Origin: Ceratotherium simum simum
Taxonomy: Eukaryota; Chordata; Mammalia; Perissodactyla; Rhinocerotidae
Reading direction: 5' to 3'
Length of the DNA stretch: 64,000 bases
Assembly (NCBI RefSeq): GCF_000283155.1
Contig: NW_004454173.1
Coordinates: forward strand, 1,945,438 to 2,009,437
In this document: positions 11,178 to 22,959 of the stretch, in pieces
How the letters are laid out: every line of letters starts with the position of its first letter
How positions within the stretch are numbered: the stretch's first letter is position 1
The notes under the pieces: generated by a model
What the model was told of the DNA's origin: nothing
Seen by the model: the letters and a program-made list of their open reading frames with translations, nothing else
Databases searched by the model: none
Program-made: the position numbers and the translations under genes

Positions 11178-12300
11178 TCAGGTACTGAGGGCTGACACTC
11201 CTGCTTGACTATTTAAAAGTAAATCCACCTCATTGATACACCCATCCTGAGGAGCTGAGCATTCTAGCTCTCTCAGTGAACTTAATCTGATGAGGTTAGC
11301 ACCACCATGGAAGGAACCATCTAACAGATCTTGATCTGCACAATGTTGACTCACAAGGCCTCTAAATCTCTCTGCCAGAATCACTGGGGCCTTTCTTCCA
11401 GTTTCCAAACCTACTCTCCAGCCACCCCCCGCCTGCCATTGCTGTGGTAGCTGAAACCAGTGTTGATTTTTATCTGCACGGCAACCTCGTGCTCCCACAG
11501 GTTTCAAACTGATCAAGTGGCCTTCAAAAATGCCTCCACTTCTTCTTAAGAAGACTGAGCCAAGCTCTGTATGATCGAGACAGAAAACAATCCCTTATCA
11601 TGTCGGAAGTAATACTCGCAGTTATCTAAAGCAATGGTAGTCATATCATACACTTTATCTGTGAGTGGCTTTTTCCTTCCAGGGGTAGGAATAGAAACTT
11701 CTTCTCCTTCATAATGAGCACTGTTGAAACTCCAGCAGGCAGACTGCTTTTGGCGACATGCCATTCCTTAGCATAACCATGTAATCATGTCAAAAAACGT
11801 AGCATGGCAGAGAACAGGTACAAGTATTTTCTGGAAATATTGTTTGTAAAGGGATGACTTTATCATAGGGATTGTTTGTGTTAGAGCCTTTTTGGCGTGT
11901 ATGGTTAACAAGAACTCGCAGTTCTGGTGCCAGCCCACTTAATCCAATAGGGCCTTGCATAGGGGTGCAAGGGATAGGGCCCAGCAAATAATACAAGCTT
12001 TTTTCCATATAAGTGCTGCTACATCATGAGAGAAAAGCCCTTTGCTATTTAATTCGTCATAGTTCCTTCTGACAGATACTGTGACTGTCAGCACACCACA
12101 TCAAAACATATGCTCTATCAGATTCTCAGCACTAGAGAAGTCTTCAAAATAAAATCCTCCAGCAGCATCATTTATTGAGGATGAAGTCCAATAGCAGTCC
12201 CTTTGTGACTCATCAGACACGCAAATACCACAGCACCAGGTGTACACATCAGCCAGGGGCCTACAGGTCACGACCTCTGATGAGGGAACCACCATCTTCT
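11178..12300 (-). pseudogene. Broken protein-like tract, identity unknown
   Basis: Reading the minus strand from about 12295 down to 11546 in one frame gives roughly 250 codons with only three internal stops, near 12101, 11940 and 11770, where about a dozen would be expected by chance. The product looks protein-like, with phrases such as 'SVRRNYDELNSKGLF' and 'VYDMTTIALDNCEYYFRH'. A second frame stays open for 72 codons at 11790-12008, and a third for 112 codons at 11178-11516, so frameshifts are possible. I do not recognise the family. No A-rich tail is seen on the lower-coordinate side, so retroposition is not shown. It may be an old processed pseudogene, a domesticated or viral-type coding remnant, or a statistical accident. 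No function should be assigned. Confidence 0.4.
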
Positions 12301-12579
12301 ACAAGAACACACTTGCGGGAGAGAAGCAAAACAAAGTTACCTTCTGTGAGAGGGAGAAATTTCCATCATCATTTGTCAGATTGGAAACCGGGAGCACAGT
12401 GCCAGGGGCTCTGTGAGTTTAGCCCAGAACAAGGGAGGACTATGGATTTTGGTTTTCCTCATGCTTTTCCCCTAGGAAATGTGTGCCATTGCCCCTTACC
12501 CAGTCCCACAGACTTGTTTCTCACTGCAATTTTTGTCCCTGGTCCCAGACTGACTATGCAATACTTAGGTAGGATCTAA

Positions 12580-15240
12580 GAGGTAAAATGAGCCCCTATT
12601 TGCCTATAGATACAGTTTTATTTCAGGGAATTAATGTTGCTAAGGGTGAAACAAAGCATTTTAATGCCTAGGACAGTTGTGGTCTTTTTTACATCTCCTT
12701 TATTGGGCTAGTGTCTTTGCCTTTCTGTAATGTAAATATATTATATAAAGATGTTATATATAATGTAAACATAACCAAAATTACTTGCTGTGCTTCAGAA
12801 GAGAACTGTGAGAATTAAATTTGTACAAATATGAGGTAAACTAAAGCATATAGACTATAGTGAAACATTCAAAGTGTTTTTGGAATATTTCTGCTACAGG
12901 TAGAAATTTTTCTATTAGATTTCTACTTAGAAAATAGTGTTTATCCTATTTAAGTGTTAATTATTAAATTAAGTGCAAGTTAAGAGACCCAGGCGTTGAA
13001 ACATATAAAGGGCAGTTATTGAAAGGTAATCTTAATCAACTGTTGTCAACCTCCACTCAATAAATAAGAAGCAAAAAATTTAAAATACTTTGAAAGGGTA
13101 AATGAAAGGAAGAACTTCTTGACAATGAAGAATTGTAAATACTAAACTCTACAATAAATGTCCTAAATTCCTATTCCTAGGAAGATCCAAGTTTGGGGTG
13201 CCTTGGATGGTTGAACAATGTTGTTGGAGCCATGAGGAATGACTTGAGATTGCAGGTCTGCAGGCAGTACACACCCCTGCTGATGGCGGCCTGTTGGGGA
13301 GTCCACAGTCAAAGCTAACCCTGGAGAAGGCACTTGAGAGCTTTAAGTTTCACATTCATAGACAAAACGTATGCACTGCTCTCTAAATGCCAAGACAGCT
13401 ACAATAACCACTGGGAGATAAAAAGAGATATCACACACTGGTGAGAAAACAAATCAATACCAATAAGATTTCTGACCTATAGAGAAGTAGAAAAGGCAAA
13501 GGGGCTCCTGAAAATAAAAATTATTTGTTCCTAGACTCAGCTTCTTTGCTTAGAGCTGTTTCTTAAGAAAAAAGCTGCTTCCTTCCCTAACCATATAAAA
13601 GGATCCCTGAAGTTATTTATAGTGTTCAGGGCCCAGAGGCAGCACTCGGTTTCCCTACCACAAGCCCAACCATGTGTTACTATATTAAAAAATGTGAAAA
13701 AGTAATTATGGGGTATGGGAGCCAGTGTCTGCAGACAAAACCTGCCAAAGAGGAAGTGACAGGAAACTCATGCTCCTTGCTGCCGCTCGAGCACTGCCCA
13801 GGCTCCAGGCGCAGAAGAGAGCAATCTCTTCCAAGAAACGAGAGAGGAGCCTGCCCTGGTGAATCAGAAATATCCCTGTTCCTGAGTCTACAGTAAACTG
13901 GTTTCCATTCCCAGGTCCCCTCAGTTGGTCAGACTTTCCAGCCACGTGGAGAGACCACTCATAGCACTCCCCTTCAGCAGCTCAGCCCGCCGCCGGCCCC
14001 AGCTGGTCTATGTAGATGGGGACATGTCTGGTTCTGGACCTGGGCGAGAGACGGAGACCACAAAAACTGGCCCCAAACACCCTGTCCTGCCACTCTCAAA
14101 GCCTCATTTCTGCCACCTTGTCCTAAACCTAGCTTCGTTGTTCCCCTTCTCACCTCCACTCCTGGTTCCTTGCCCTCATGCAGGATGTAATGATCCACAC
14201 AATCCTGATTTCTGGACCGGCATCCACCCATTCACAGCCCCCTCAGCTCTCCCCTTGGGTGACGGGCGCTACCACCATTGGGATACCGGTGCTGGCCAGC
14301 CCTGGAGGTAGTGAGAAAAAGTGTTCCAATAGCTGCCCCAGAGAGCAAAAACTCATCAGGGAGAGAAGCCCACATTTCTGGCAGAAAGGCCAGGGTTCCC
14401 AAGAGGCCTCCATTTAGGTAACATTTACTGAGAGAAATTACATTTCCTCCCCAGGCCCTTTGTCTGCCTCTGGTCTAAGCTACAAAAGGAGTTCCACTCC
14501 GATGTCTCAGGAGAAACAAGGCAAGCGCCAACCCTCACAAGAGAGCCCTGGAAGTCTGCAAGACTGCTGCTCTCTCACCTGGAAGTCAATCATTGTTGCT
14601 ATCTCTTTATTCATCTTGATCACCTAAATGCAGCAGTACATAAACTTCCACAGAAGCAGAATTTACCCACACACAAAGTGTCTTCTAAAAATTGATTTAC
14701 AGAAGTCTCTTTCAAATAAATGTTTAAAGAAAATAGAGTCATAGACGACTGAGAATGCAGAGGCTAATGGAGGTGGGATAAACGTCCTCACTTTCTCTTT
14801 AATATAACTAAATAAGTTGAATTAACCTGTTTCCCTAGTGGATGATATTCTATGAGCATGAAAAGTAGTTTTATATTATAAACACACCAGGCTTGACTTC
14901 CCATTTTACATTCTGCAGTTTTAGAATACGAATAAATGTCAATTTCTAAAACTCCCTAAAAATCTTCCCTTCAAGTTTGTTTTTCAATTCTGAACAATAG
15001 CATATATACAGAATTTAAATAGATATCAATTGATGCAGCTAGAAAGACGACCTTAAAAATCCGAGAAAATATTCTTATATGGCCCATCCACGGCCGCCTT
15101 CCACATTCTGAAACTGGTTTGTAGCTTCCGCAGATGCCCTGTTAACTTCTCAAAGATCTGTAGAGGAGCTTAAGTTCTCTCATTATCCCAGTTTCCCCGT
15201 TTCATCTTTGCCTCCTGAATCCCAGCGTGTTCACCACTGT
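12580..15240. other. Unique DNA without recognised genes
   Basis: AT-rich to about 13.6 kb, then modestly GC-rich around 13.8-14.3 kb. A TATA-like octamer 'tataaaag' occurs near 13595 without other promoter signs. Overlapping frames of 74-128 codons at 13.7-14.4 kb conflict in phase and show no motifs. Confidence 0.4.
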
Positions 15241-15251
15241 TAGTATCCACA

Positions 15252-15266
15252 GTGCCACCTGCTGGT
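15252..15266 (-). promoter_or_regulatory. CTCF-like binding motif
   Basis: The minus strand reads 'accagcaggtggcac', close to the CTCF core (CCAGCAGGGGGCGC-type). CTCF binds such sites to set loop anchors and insulators. A motif of this strength arises by chance in large genomes, so occupancy is not implied. Confidence 0.35.
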
Positions 15267-15269
15267 TTT

Positions 15270-18200
15270 AGGAAGTATCTCCATGGCTCCCTCCTCTCTG
15301 GGATTTGCTTAATTAAAGTCAATCAATGACTGCTAGAAAAGCCACAGGAACATGCCCTTAAAAAATAATAAAAGAATCTATGAGATGAGCAATACCAATT
15401 TATGGAGGGTTAAGATGACCCAACATATTCTCCCCAGGCAAAGATCTGACTATTTTAAAGGCAATATTTAAAGAGTTAAACCTAACTTTTGCAAATTTGC
15501 TTAATACAGGTTGGCAATAGGGTTCTGTGTGAGAATGTAAAAAAATGGTTAGCAAGACTAAATGCCTCAGAAATTTCCAAAATTCTACATTTTCTTGTAC
15601 CTGCGAATCCTGAACTTCTACTTTTTCCCTTTCTTTGACAAGTATCTTCTACCTTGAAAAGCTATGAAATTTGCCGTCGTGATTAGTTAGATACGAATTA
15701 ACTCAATCCCTTGACTTTGGTTCATAGCAGTTCCTTCTCCACCAGGCCCCCTGGAATCTGTGAGCCCCTTGCACAAGGACAGGCACCAAAACCCCTGCAG
15801 GCCTGTGCAAACGCAGCGCCCCTCCTCTCAATGCAACCTCACAGATGGCTCAGCTATTTTCCATGTGTCAACAATCTGCCATTTGCATCTTAGGCCTTAG
15901 CCAGGCAAAAGATAAGAGAGGATAACCTTTAGAACCCACAACTAATGAATATGAATGAGGTCATTCTTGAAAGCTTTATTGAGGGACAAAGTAACACACA
16001 GGGAAAACATTTTAGCTCCAGGGCTCCTGACAAGCATGAGCTAACCAAGTTTCCTAATAATCCCCTGGGGTCTAGACTGGCAAAGGGTCACTATCCCTCT
16101 AGCAGTAGGCAGACTAAGATACCCAAGGTTACCATTTCAACACCAGTACTGTCATTGATACTCTGAAGTGACCTTGGGAAAAGGTGCTGAAGAGGCTTCT
16201 CACTGATGGTAGGTGCACAGCAGGAAATACGCCCGAGTCGGGAGGCACGAAAACTTGAAAGAGTGTTGAACCAACCACTATTTGTTAATGATTTTATCAG
16301 AGCAGATGATTCTAGAAATGTAGATTCTCTACCTAAATAAAAATCATTTGCAAGATTTAGATTGCCACTGAGTAATCCTTTTTTTAAAAAAGAAATTTCT
16401 GTATTTTTCGGTTTAGGATTTATTTAGGGAGTTGGTTGGGTTTTTTTCTTTCTCTCCACTCATTCCCAATTAAAAGCTAAACATGGAAACTACAGATCAA
16501 CAAGGATCAAGGTCACAAACGTGATCTGCAGCCTGTAGCTCCACCTGGCATTTTCTCCCACATTGATTTCATTTGCATTTGCTTCCCTCTTTCTAAAAAG
16601 TATAAACTGGACCCTAACATTTTCCTGCCTTCTACCAAATTCAAGAACTGTCACATTTTCCTTTTTAAGCCTGTAAACTTCATAATATTATCTATTAAGT
16701 TGGCAAAGCTCCAAGCAGCCCTTCCCCACTGCAATTACAGTGCTTTTCCATCTGAATATACCCCTGACATGAAGAGGAATTATAAGATCTCTATATAAAT
16801 CTACTTTGATAGATGAGTTCCCTCACTAAGCATACTTTTATATTCATCACAAACACTTACATCCTCACAATATTCAGATATTGTTCTAAGAATTGTAAGT
16901 CAAAATAGCAACAGTGGTCACTACCTAAAGGGAAAGCTGAATTGAGGATCCCCCTTTAGAAATGAGCAACAACCCGGAAAGGAGCAAGGAGAAGCAGCAG
17001 CCTCTTATGTCTTTCAGCACTGACATAAGGTGAAGAAAGCTAGCCCGTGGCAGGCCTAGCCAGACAAAGTCACACAATATACTCAGCTTCGAGGAGACGG
17101 TGCCGCGGGGAATGCTGTGTTACAAAGTATTATTCTTATGTCATCACTGCTTCCAGAAAATGCTCAAAGCTCCAACATTTGTTAACTCAATACGGGATTC
17201 ACTTCTCAGCCGAGGAGGACCTTAGGAACAGTATACTTAGCACTCAGCAGTTATTTGACCTATTTTACTAATGTGTTTGGGAAGGAGGTTAATTAACAGT
17301 GCATGGCTATATCCTTAAGCTTAATTTTTCCAACAGCCCTGCTCATAAAAGGAAAAATTGAGTATGTATTGAAGGAAGCAAGCAATTAAGTTGCACAAAT
17401 AGTGAGCTCATTGAACTGCAGCTGACTTCTATCATGTCAAAGAACAACTAAACACAGAAGCAATAAAAAGATTGTTGCCACGACCACCACTGAGAACCGA
17501 CTGGCCATAAAGATGAATAACTTCCTACTTGAAGATTACTTGATTAAAGCTCTTTAGAAACCAAATGTTACACATAGGCATAAATGGAGCAAAATATTTT
17601 AATGCAAGTTTGGCAGGTTCAGAAACCTTTTATAGTCAATTTTAAATGAAGGTTTATTCAACAACAGTAAACTCCACTTAAAACAGCCTTTCCAATTGCT
17701 GTTCTTGCAAGCAATCTGCAGTGTTCCTCAGGAAGGCTTGAACCATACTGTGAGATAAAAGTCCCATACCCTAACAGAGTAAAAGGAGGGCTGATGGGGA
17801 GTGGAATTCCACAGGACTGGGCCCTCTGAAACCAAACCCAAGAGCAGAGCCAGAGAAGCCCATTCAGATGGCTGTGACCCTTGAAGGCAAGTAAACAGAC
17901 TCCCTGTAGCAATAACCAGGAAACCTCTCTCCCCAGCAATCCTCTGCTCCCCTTCCCACCTCCCAAAGCTCTGAAAGGTCAAGTTTTAGCCCAAGCTGCC
18001 CTTCAAGAAAGTGTACTCACATCTAGGAGTTCAACACAGTCGGCATCAGAACTGGTTCCCAGGACTATCAGTGTCGGTGAGGTGAGGCGGGCACGACTGG
18101 ACAAGGAACATGTGTCTGACTGAGGGTTCGGCTCTCAACTTATGAGTGTCTGTGGATGTATCTGGAGACCCTCAGCCTCTTTGAGGGCTGCATCCAGCAC

Positions 18201-20140
18201 TGACCTGCTGCCTTTGGAGGGGATACCACAGAGAGCTCTAAAAGACAAATAAGATGAGGATTCACCATCAAAGTTGTTTATGAGCTAACATAAATAAGTA
18301 ATAATAATCTTCCCTTTGCATTGCTGCCCCCAAACTTACTACTGTGGGGAATTAAAGCCAGTCTATTGCAAATAAACCAGTCTGCCACCCTATTTCCATC
18401 CTTTCCCCCATTACCTCCATTTCTAAAATGGGAGGGGAGCTGACAATGTGCTTTTCTTCCCAGCATTCCCCCTCGATTGGGCTTGAAGGGATCAGAGCCC
18501 TACAACGAGATCACGAGGCACAGTTCTCCCCCACCTCGGCCCCAACCCTCTCCTCCCTCATTCAGAGACTCATTCAGGGAGCTCCTACAAGGAGGCTTGT
18601 TTCTTCTTTTTGCTCCACACAGCACCCATCAACATGCTGGGGATACTGTAGGTGTTTTAATACATGGTTTTTGGCTATAATCATTAGGAAAGGCTCATAT
18701 TTCTGTCCTTTTTGAAAATTTATTTTATCTTAACCATTCCTGCTGAAATAATCAAAGGAATCTAAACTGGAGAAGCAATTTTGTGCCACAACTTGGGAAA
18801 AAAAGACAGCATAAAGTTCTCAATTTCCTTGGGTGGGAAATGGGACCCAAAATGGCCTGAATAAACTGTTTTTGCTTATATAAAGCACACGATGCCTTAA
18901 GTTCACAATCTAGTTAGAGAGATCCATCCATTACACACTGTTTTCCAGAGATTCAAAGCTGAATTTGCTGCCCGAGATTTTTAAATATTTGACTTGGGGA
19001 ATTCTACTTGCAAACCAAATTCATACTGCAAACTTTGGAATGGCTTTATCAGATAAAAGGTAGATATTTGGAATTTTGGTAACACTTCTCACCATCTTTC
19101 AAGAGGATTGGTCATTGGATATATGGTTTGCAAATCTAATCAAGAAACGAGTTACGAAAGAGTTGGAATAGTTATATAAATTACACTTCATTTGCAGAGA
19201 GAAAGCACAGTGGTACAGTTTCTTTCTTCCATTTCACTGTCTCCACCTTGAAGCTTTGCATGTGCTTTGAACTCCAGGCTCTCCACTAAGACTTGCCCAC
19301 ACAGCACTAAAATTCTGGAGATGGAATGAATTGTACAGCACGGGTGAAGGTGGGTGGAGAAAGAAAGTAACAATGGTTCAGAGATGGGAATGGTCTGCTC
19401 TCTGGAAACCCCTCCAGCCTTAGGCTCACTATCCAAACTCCAAAGGCCAAGACTCTTCAGTTCCCCTGTGTTAAGAGAACAAGAAAAATGCCTAGAAAAC
19501 CCCACAGTATCCTTCCTCCTAGAGGAGAGGAAGCAGCAGCGGTAGCAGACGCCCATGTGGCAGCCATCACTTCCTCAGGGGCTGGTGTCCATTTCCACCC
19601 ACTGGGATGGAGTTTGGCAGCTTCATAACCGGCCCAAGATACACGATCCAAGAATCCATTTTGGCTCCGATTCTAGCCTTACAAAGGCCAGTTTTAACTC
19701 TGAGAATCCTATAATCATTAGTAAGGATTTCAAATTGCCTCATCCTCAAGAGTACGGCCAGAGGAAGGGGAGTTAGGTCAAAGAGTCTATCATGAGTAAG
19801 GCTCAAGATAGTCTTTAGAAGTACCTTGAGATTAGGGTAAAATACAAATACTTCCAGAAGTGACAGAGAGCAAATATACCTTTTCTTCTCCTACTTCAAG
19901 AAGTCAAAAAGTGTCAAGGTCCTAAATCAAAAGCAAAATAGGGTATAATTCTAATAATGGAATCTAGAATGAATGACTAACAAGCTTGTTTTTCAAAAAA
20001 AGAAAGAAATGGTGTGTATGATCAAAGAGTATTAAAAATGGCAATTTAAACATTCATGTCTTCTCCTTCAAGCCTTCTCTTAAATTTCCTTATTTCACTT
20101 TATGGTTTTCTCCATTTACTAATCACCTAAAGTAAAAGCT
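15270..20140. other. Unique DNA without recognised genes
   Basis: Scattered short frames only, the longest being 122 codons at 19188-19556 minus. No repeat family was recognised with confidence over this 4.9-kb stretch. Confidence 0.4.
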
Positions 20141-20144
20141 TCAG

Positions 20145-20885
20145 TCATCTGGGTATCCCACCACATCCAATTCTAGACTCAGAATGTCTCTTGGATGATT
20201 CTCTCACTTCTGCTTCTACTACCGCTGTCCCATGTCATGCCATCTATACCTGGATTATTGTAATAGCCCCGCAATGGGTCCCCCGTCATCAGTTGCTCTC
20301 TCTCTACTCCAAGTCATCTTTCACATCTCTGACAGTTACCTTTCTAAGGTACAGTTATAATCGTGGTGCACCATCTCAGTCCAAAAGCTTTTACTAGCTT
20401 TTTGTTTACTTTTAGAATAAAGTCCAAATTTATTAGCATAGTATTCAAGGCCCCGAATAAATTGAAATTGTTTTATACTTCAAAACTTACCTGCCATTTT
20501 CTCCTAACACACAGCTAATGCTTTGCCCAGGATAGACTCCTCTCCTTTCCTGGATCATGTCATGGGCTTTGACACTTCTAGAACTTTGCACTTTTCCCCC
20601 AGCTTCATCTATTCAAATCTTGCTTCTCCTCTAAAGACTAATTCAAATGTCACTACCTCTAGGAAGGCTTACCTGATTCCAAGGCAAAATAAATTGCTCC
20701 TTCTCAGAGCACAGATAACACTTTATTTACCTCTTTGTTACAATGTTTGTCTCAATCTGACTCGTATTCATTATTGCAGAATTTTCCGTCTCCTCCCAAA
20801 GGACAGAGATAGTAGTTAATCCCTCTAAGGATGATCCTGGGTGCCTAGCATAGTGCCTTAGATAAAATAAGAATGGCATAAATGG
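20145..20885 (+). repeat. Long L2 LINE fragment, sense
   Basis: About 740 bp follow the L2 3' region in order: 'agaataaagtccaaattta' (20415), 'gtattcaaggcccc' (20441), 'tctaggaaggctta' (20659), 'gcctagcatagtgcctta' (20842-20859). This is one of the longest L2 copies in the window. The 98-codon frame at 20523-20819 lies inside it. Confidence 0.8.
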
Positions 20886-20889
20886 TTCT

Positions 20890-22850
20890 TATACAAAATT
20901 GACCAGTAAACAAATTATGAATTTCCACTAAAAGCTGAACCATGGATGAAAGACCAAGCTGAGAATCACAATCAAGGAAGACTTGGAGGGAAGGAAGGAA
21001 CTTCAGTAAATGCTACCCAAACTGAGGGCCATGAAGAAGTCTTTTATAAAATAATAGGGATGGCCTTATCCATTGCTTCTCAATATTTTAGTATTCACAC
21101 ATACTTGTGAAGGGTTTGACTCTATTGAGAATTGCCACCCTGACCAAATGGAGAGACCATCTTTTTTGCAGCAGTAGGGGCTTAAATGCTGCATTTAAAG
21201 GGGTTCAATCAAGGCTCAACAAATAAACTTCACAATAAAAATTATCATATATTATATATACATATACACACATCTGAGATGCTGTTTTATTTAAACATCT
21301 CTATACACAAGGATCTAATGATGTCTTAGTGATACATATATTTATTTCACATTTTTGCCATCATTTCAAAGAGAGAAGAAAGCCAAGAACTAAAATCATC
21401 TCCTTAGCCCTATTGGCATTAAGTAATCAAATTCCCTGCTACTCAGAAATCTGAGACAGGCTTATTGTAGTTCTCATTCTCTCCTGGAATGAAAAAATGA
21501 ACTCAAACTTCCAAAAGATAATTTTCCAACGTCTCCTCATACAAGTCTTGCCGCTCCCCTAAAATGTTTGAGTCAACTCTTCCTGAGATGAATCACGTTA
21601 AGAAATGAATCTCTTAATTGCACCATATAAGCTAAACAGTAAGCCATGACCTCATCACCCTGGACGTAATAAAAGGGCAGAGACACTCAGGCATTTCAAT
21701 AACATCTTAATTCCTACACTGTTCTGGCTTATTATAAAGCAGGCCTGTGTGCAGAAAGACATTTTTTAAAATGCTTTTATCTCTGTTGTGCATGTTAGCA
21801 GATCTCATGGTCTCATATCTCTGTAGATAGAGGCCTGAACTGTGCAAAACCTAAGCAGGCAGGCCAATGAATTTACTTGAGAAAGAAAGAAACTTAGTCT
21901 TGAAAATGACACACGGACTCAAGATGAGCTAGGAGTAGAGGCACCTCAAACACACAATTACTCCCCAAGCTCAAGCCAAAAACACACAAACAAAACCTAG
22001 AACTGAACAAATATCTGAATGCCACAGCCAGACCAGACAAGAAGCAATAGGAAGCTGGTATACTTGAGCTTGAGAAGAAACAAGGTAGAATCACAATACA
22101 ACATCCCTTGGGTGGCATATGACTTTCTGAGCCTTGATTTACCATGAAGTCTTTCATCAGATGATTACTAGTAACATTCTTATTTTGCTAGAAGTAGCAT
22201 TGGTAAGTCCCATCTACATCTGGAGACCTCTACAGAGTGTATCCCAATATGAGCACAAATGTCTATCTCCTCTGTACCTGGTACCCGTGAATAATTATCC
22301 CTAAAAGAATTGTCCAATGAGAATAAATTATTTGGATAATTCTGTGAGAAAGTTAATCTTTGTGTATGGAAGAGAATATATTTGTGCCACATCTATAAAC
22401 AATGCCAAATATAGATATTTCAACAAGAGTTAACACTTTAGCCTGTCAAATCACACACACAAAAAAATGCATTTAACTTGTTTAGGAGGATGGAAATTGA
22501 CCCCAGAATATCAAAGAGGTACAGAGAGGCAGCCACCAGCAAAATCAGCAGTATTAGATAATTCCATTGGCTAAAACACTGACCTGGAGTCAATATTCTT
22601 CCTTTGTATCATTTCCTAGCCACATTGCTCTATTGTTCCAAGTGTTTTCAGATGGTGCTACTGATTGCAAATAGCTGTGAACTTGCTGGTTTGCATTCCA
22701 CTGCTTATTACTGTCAGAGTCTCCACAAATGGGCCTTCTGTCCTGAGTGTCCCAGTTAGAACTCTACCTACAGATTGGGCTCACAGGAGAAAGCCGGAAA
22801 GTTGAAAATTTACCTGGAACACATAGCCTTGGGTTTATGATGTCATTCAT
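20890..22850. other. Unassigned AT-rich DNA
   Basis: It contains a short alternating TA/CA tract around 21245-21275. No gene or repeat family was recognised. Confidence 0.4.
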
Positions 22851-22864
22851 ACTGTATCCTATAG

Positions 22865-22955
22865 AGCAGGATGGATACCAGAACTTCAGTTTCACCATCT
22901 GTAAACAGGGAACAGCCACTTTTACTTGCATTCTGAGACTCAATAGCTATGAAGC
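22865..22955 (+). repeat. MIR fragment, sense
   Basis: 'cttcagtttcaccatctgta' followed by 'aacagggaacagcc' matches the conserved MIR core. Confidence 0.55.
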
Positions 22956-22959
22956 AGTG

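Noticed and set aside
13590..13680. TATA-like octamer before a short frame starting at 13672
   Set aside because: No CpG enrichment, no donor site in a fitting place and no recognisable protein; TATA-like words are common in AT-rich DNA.
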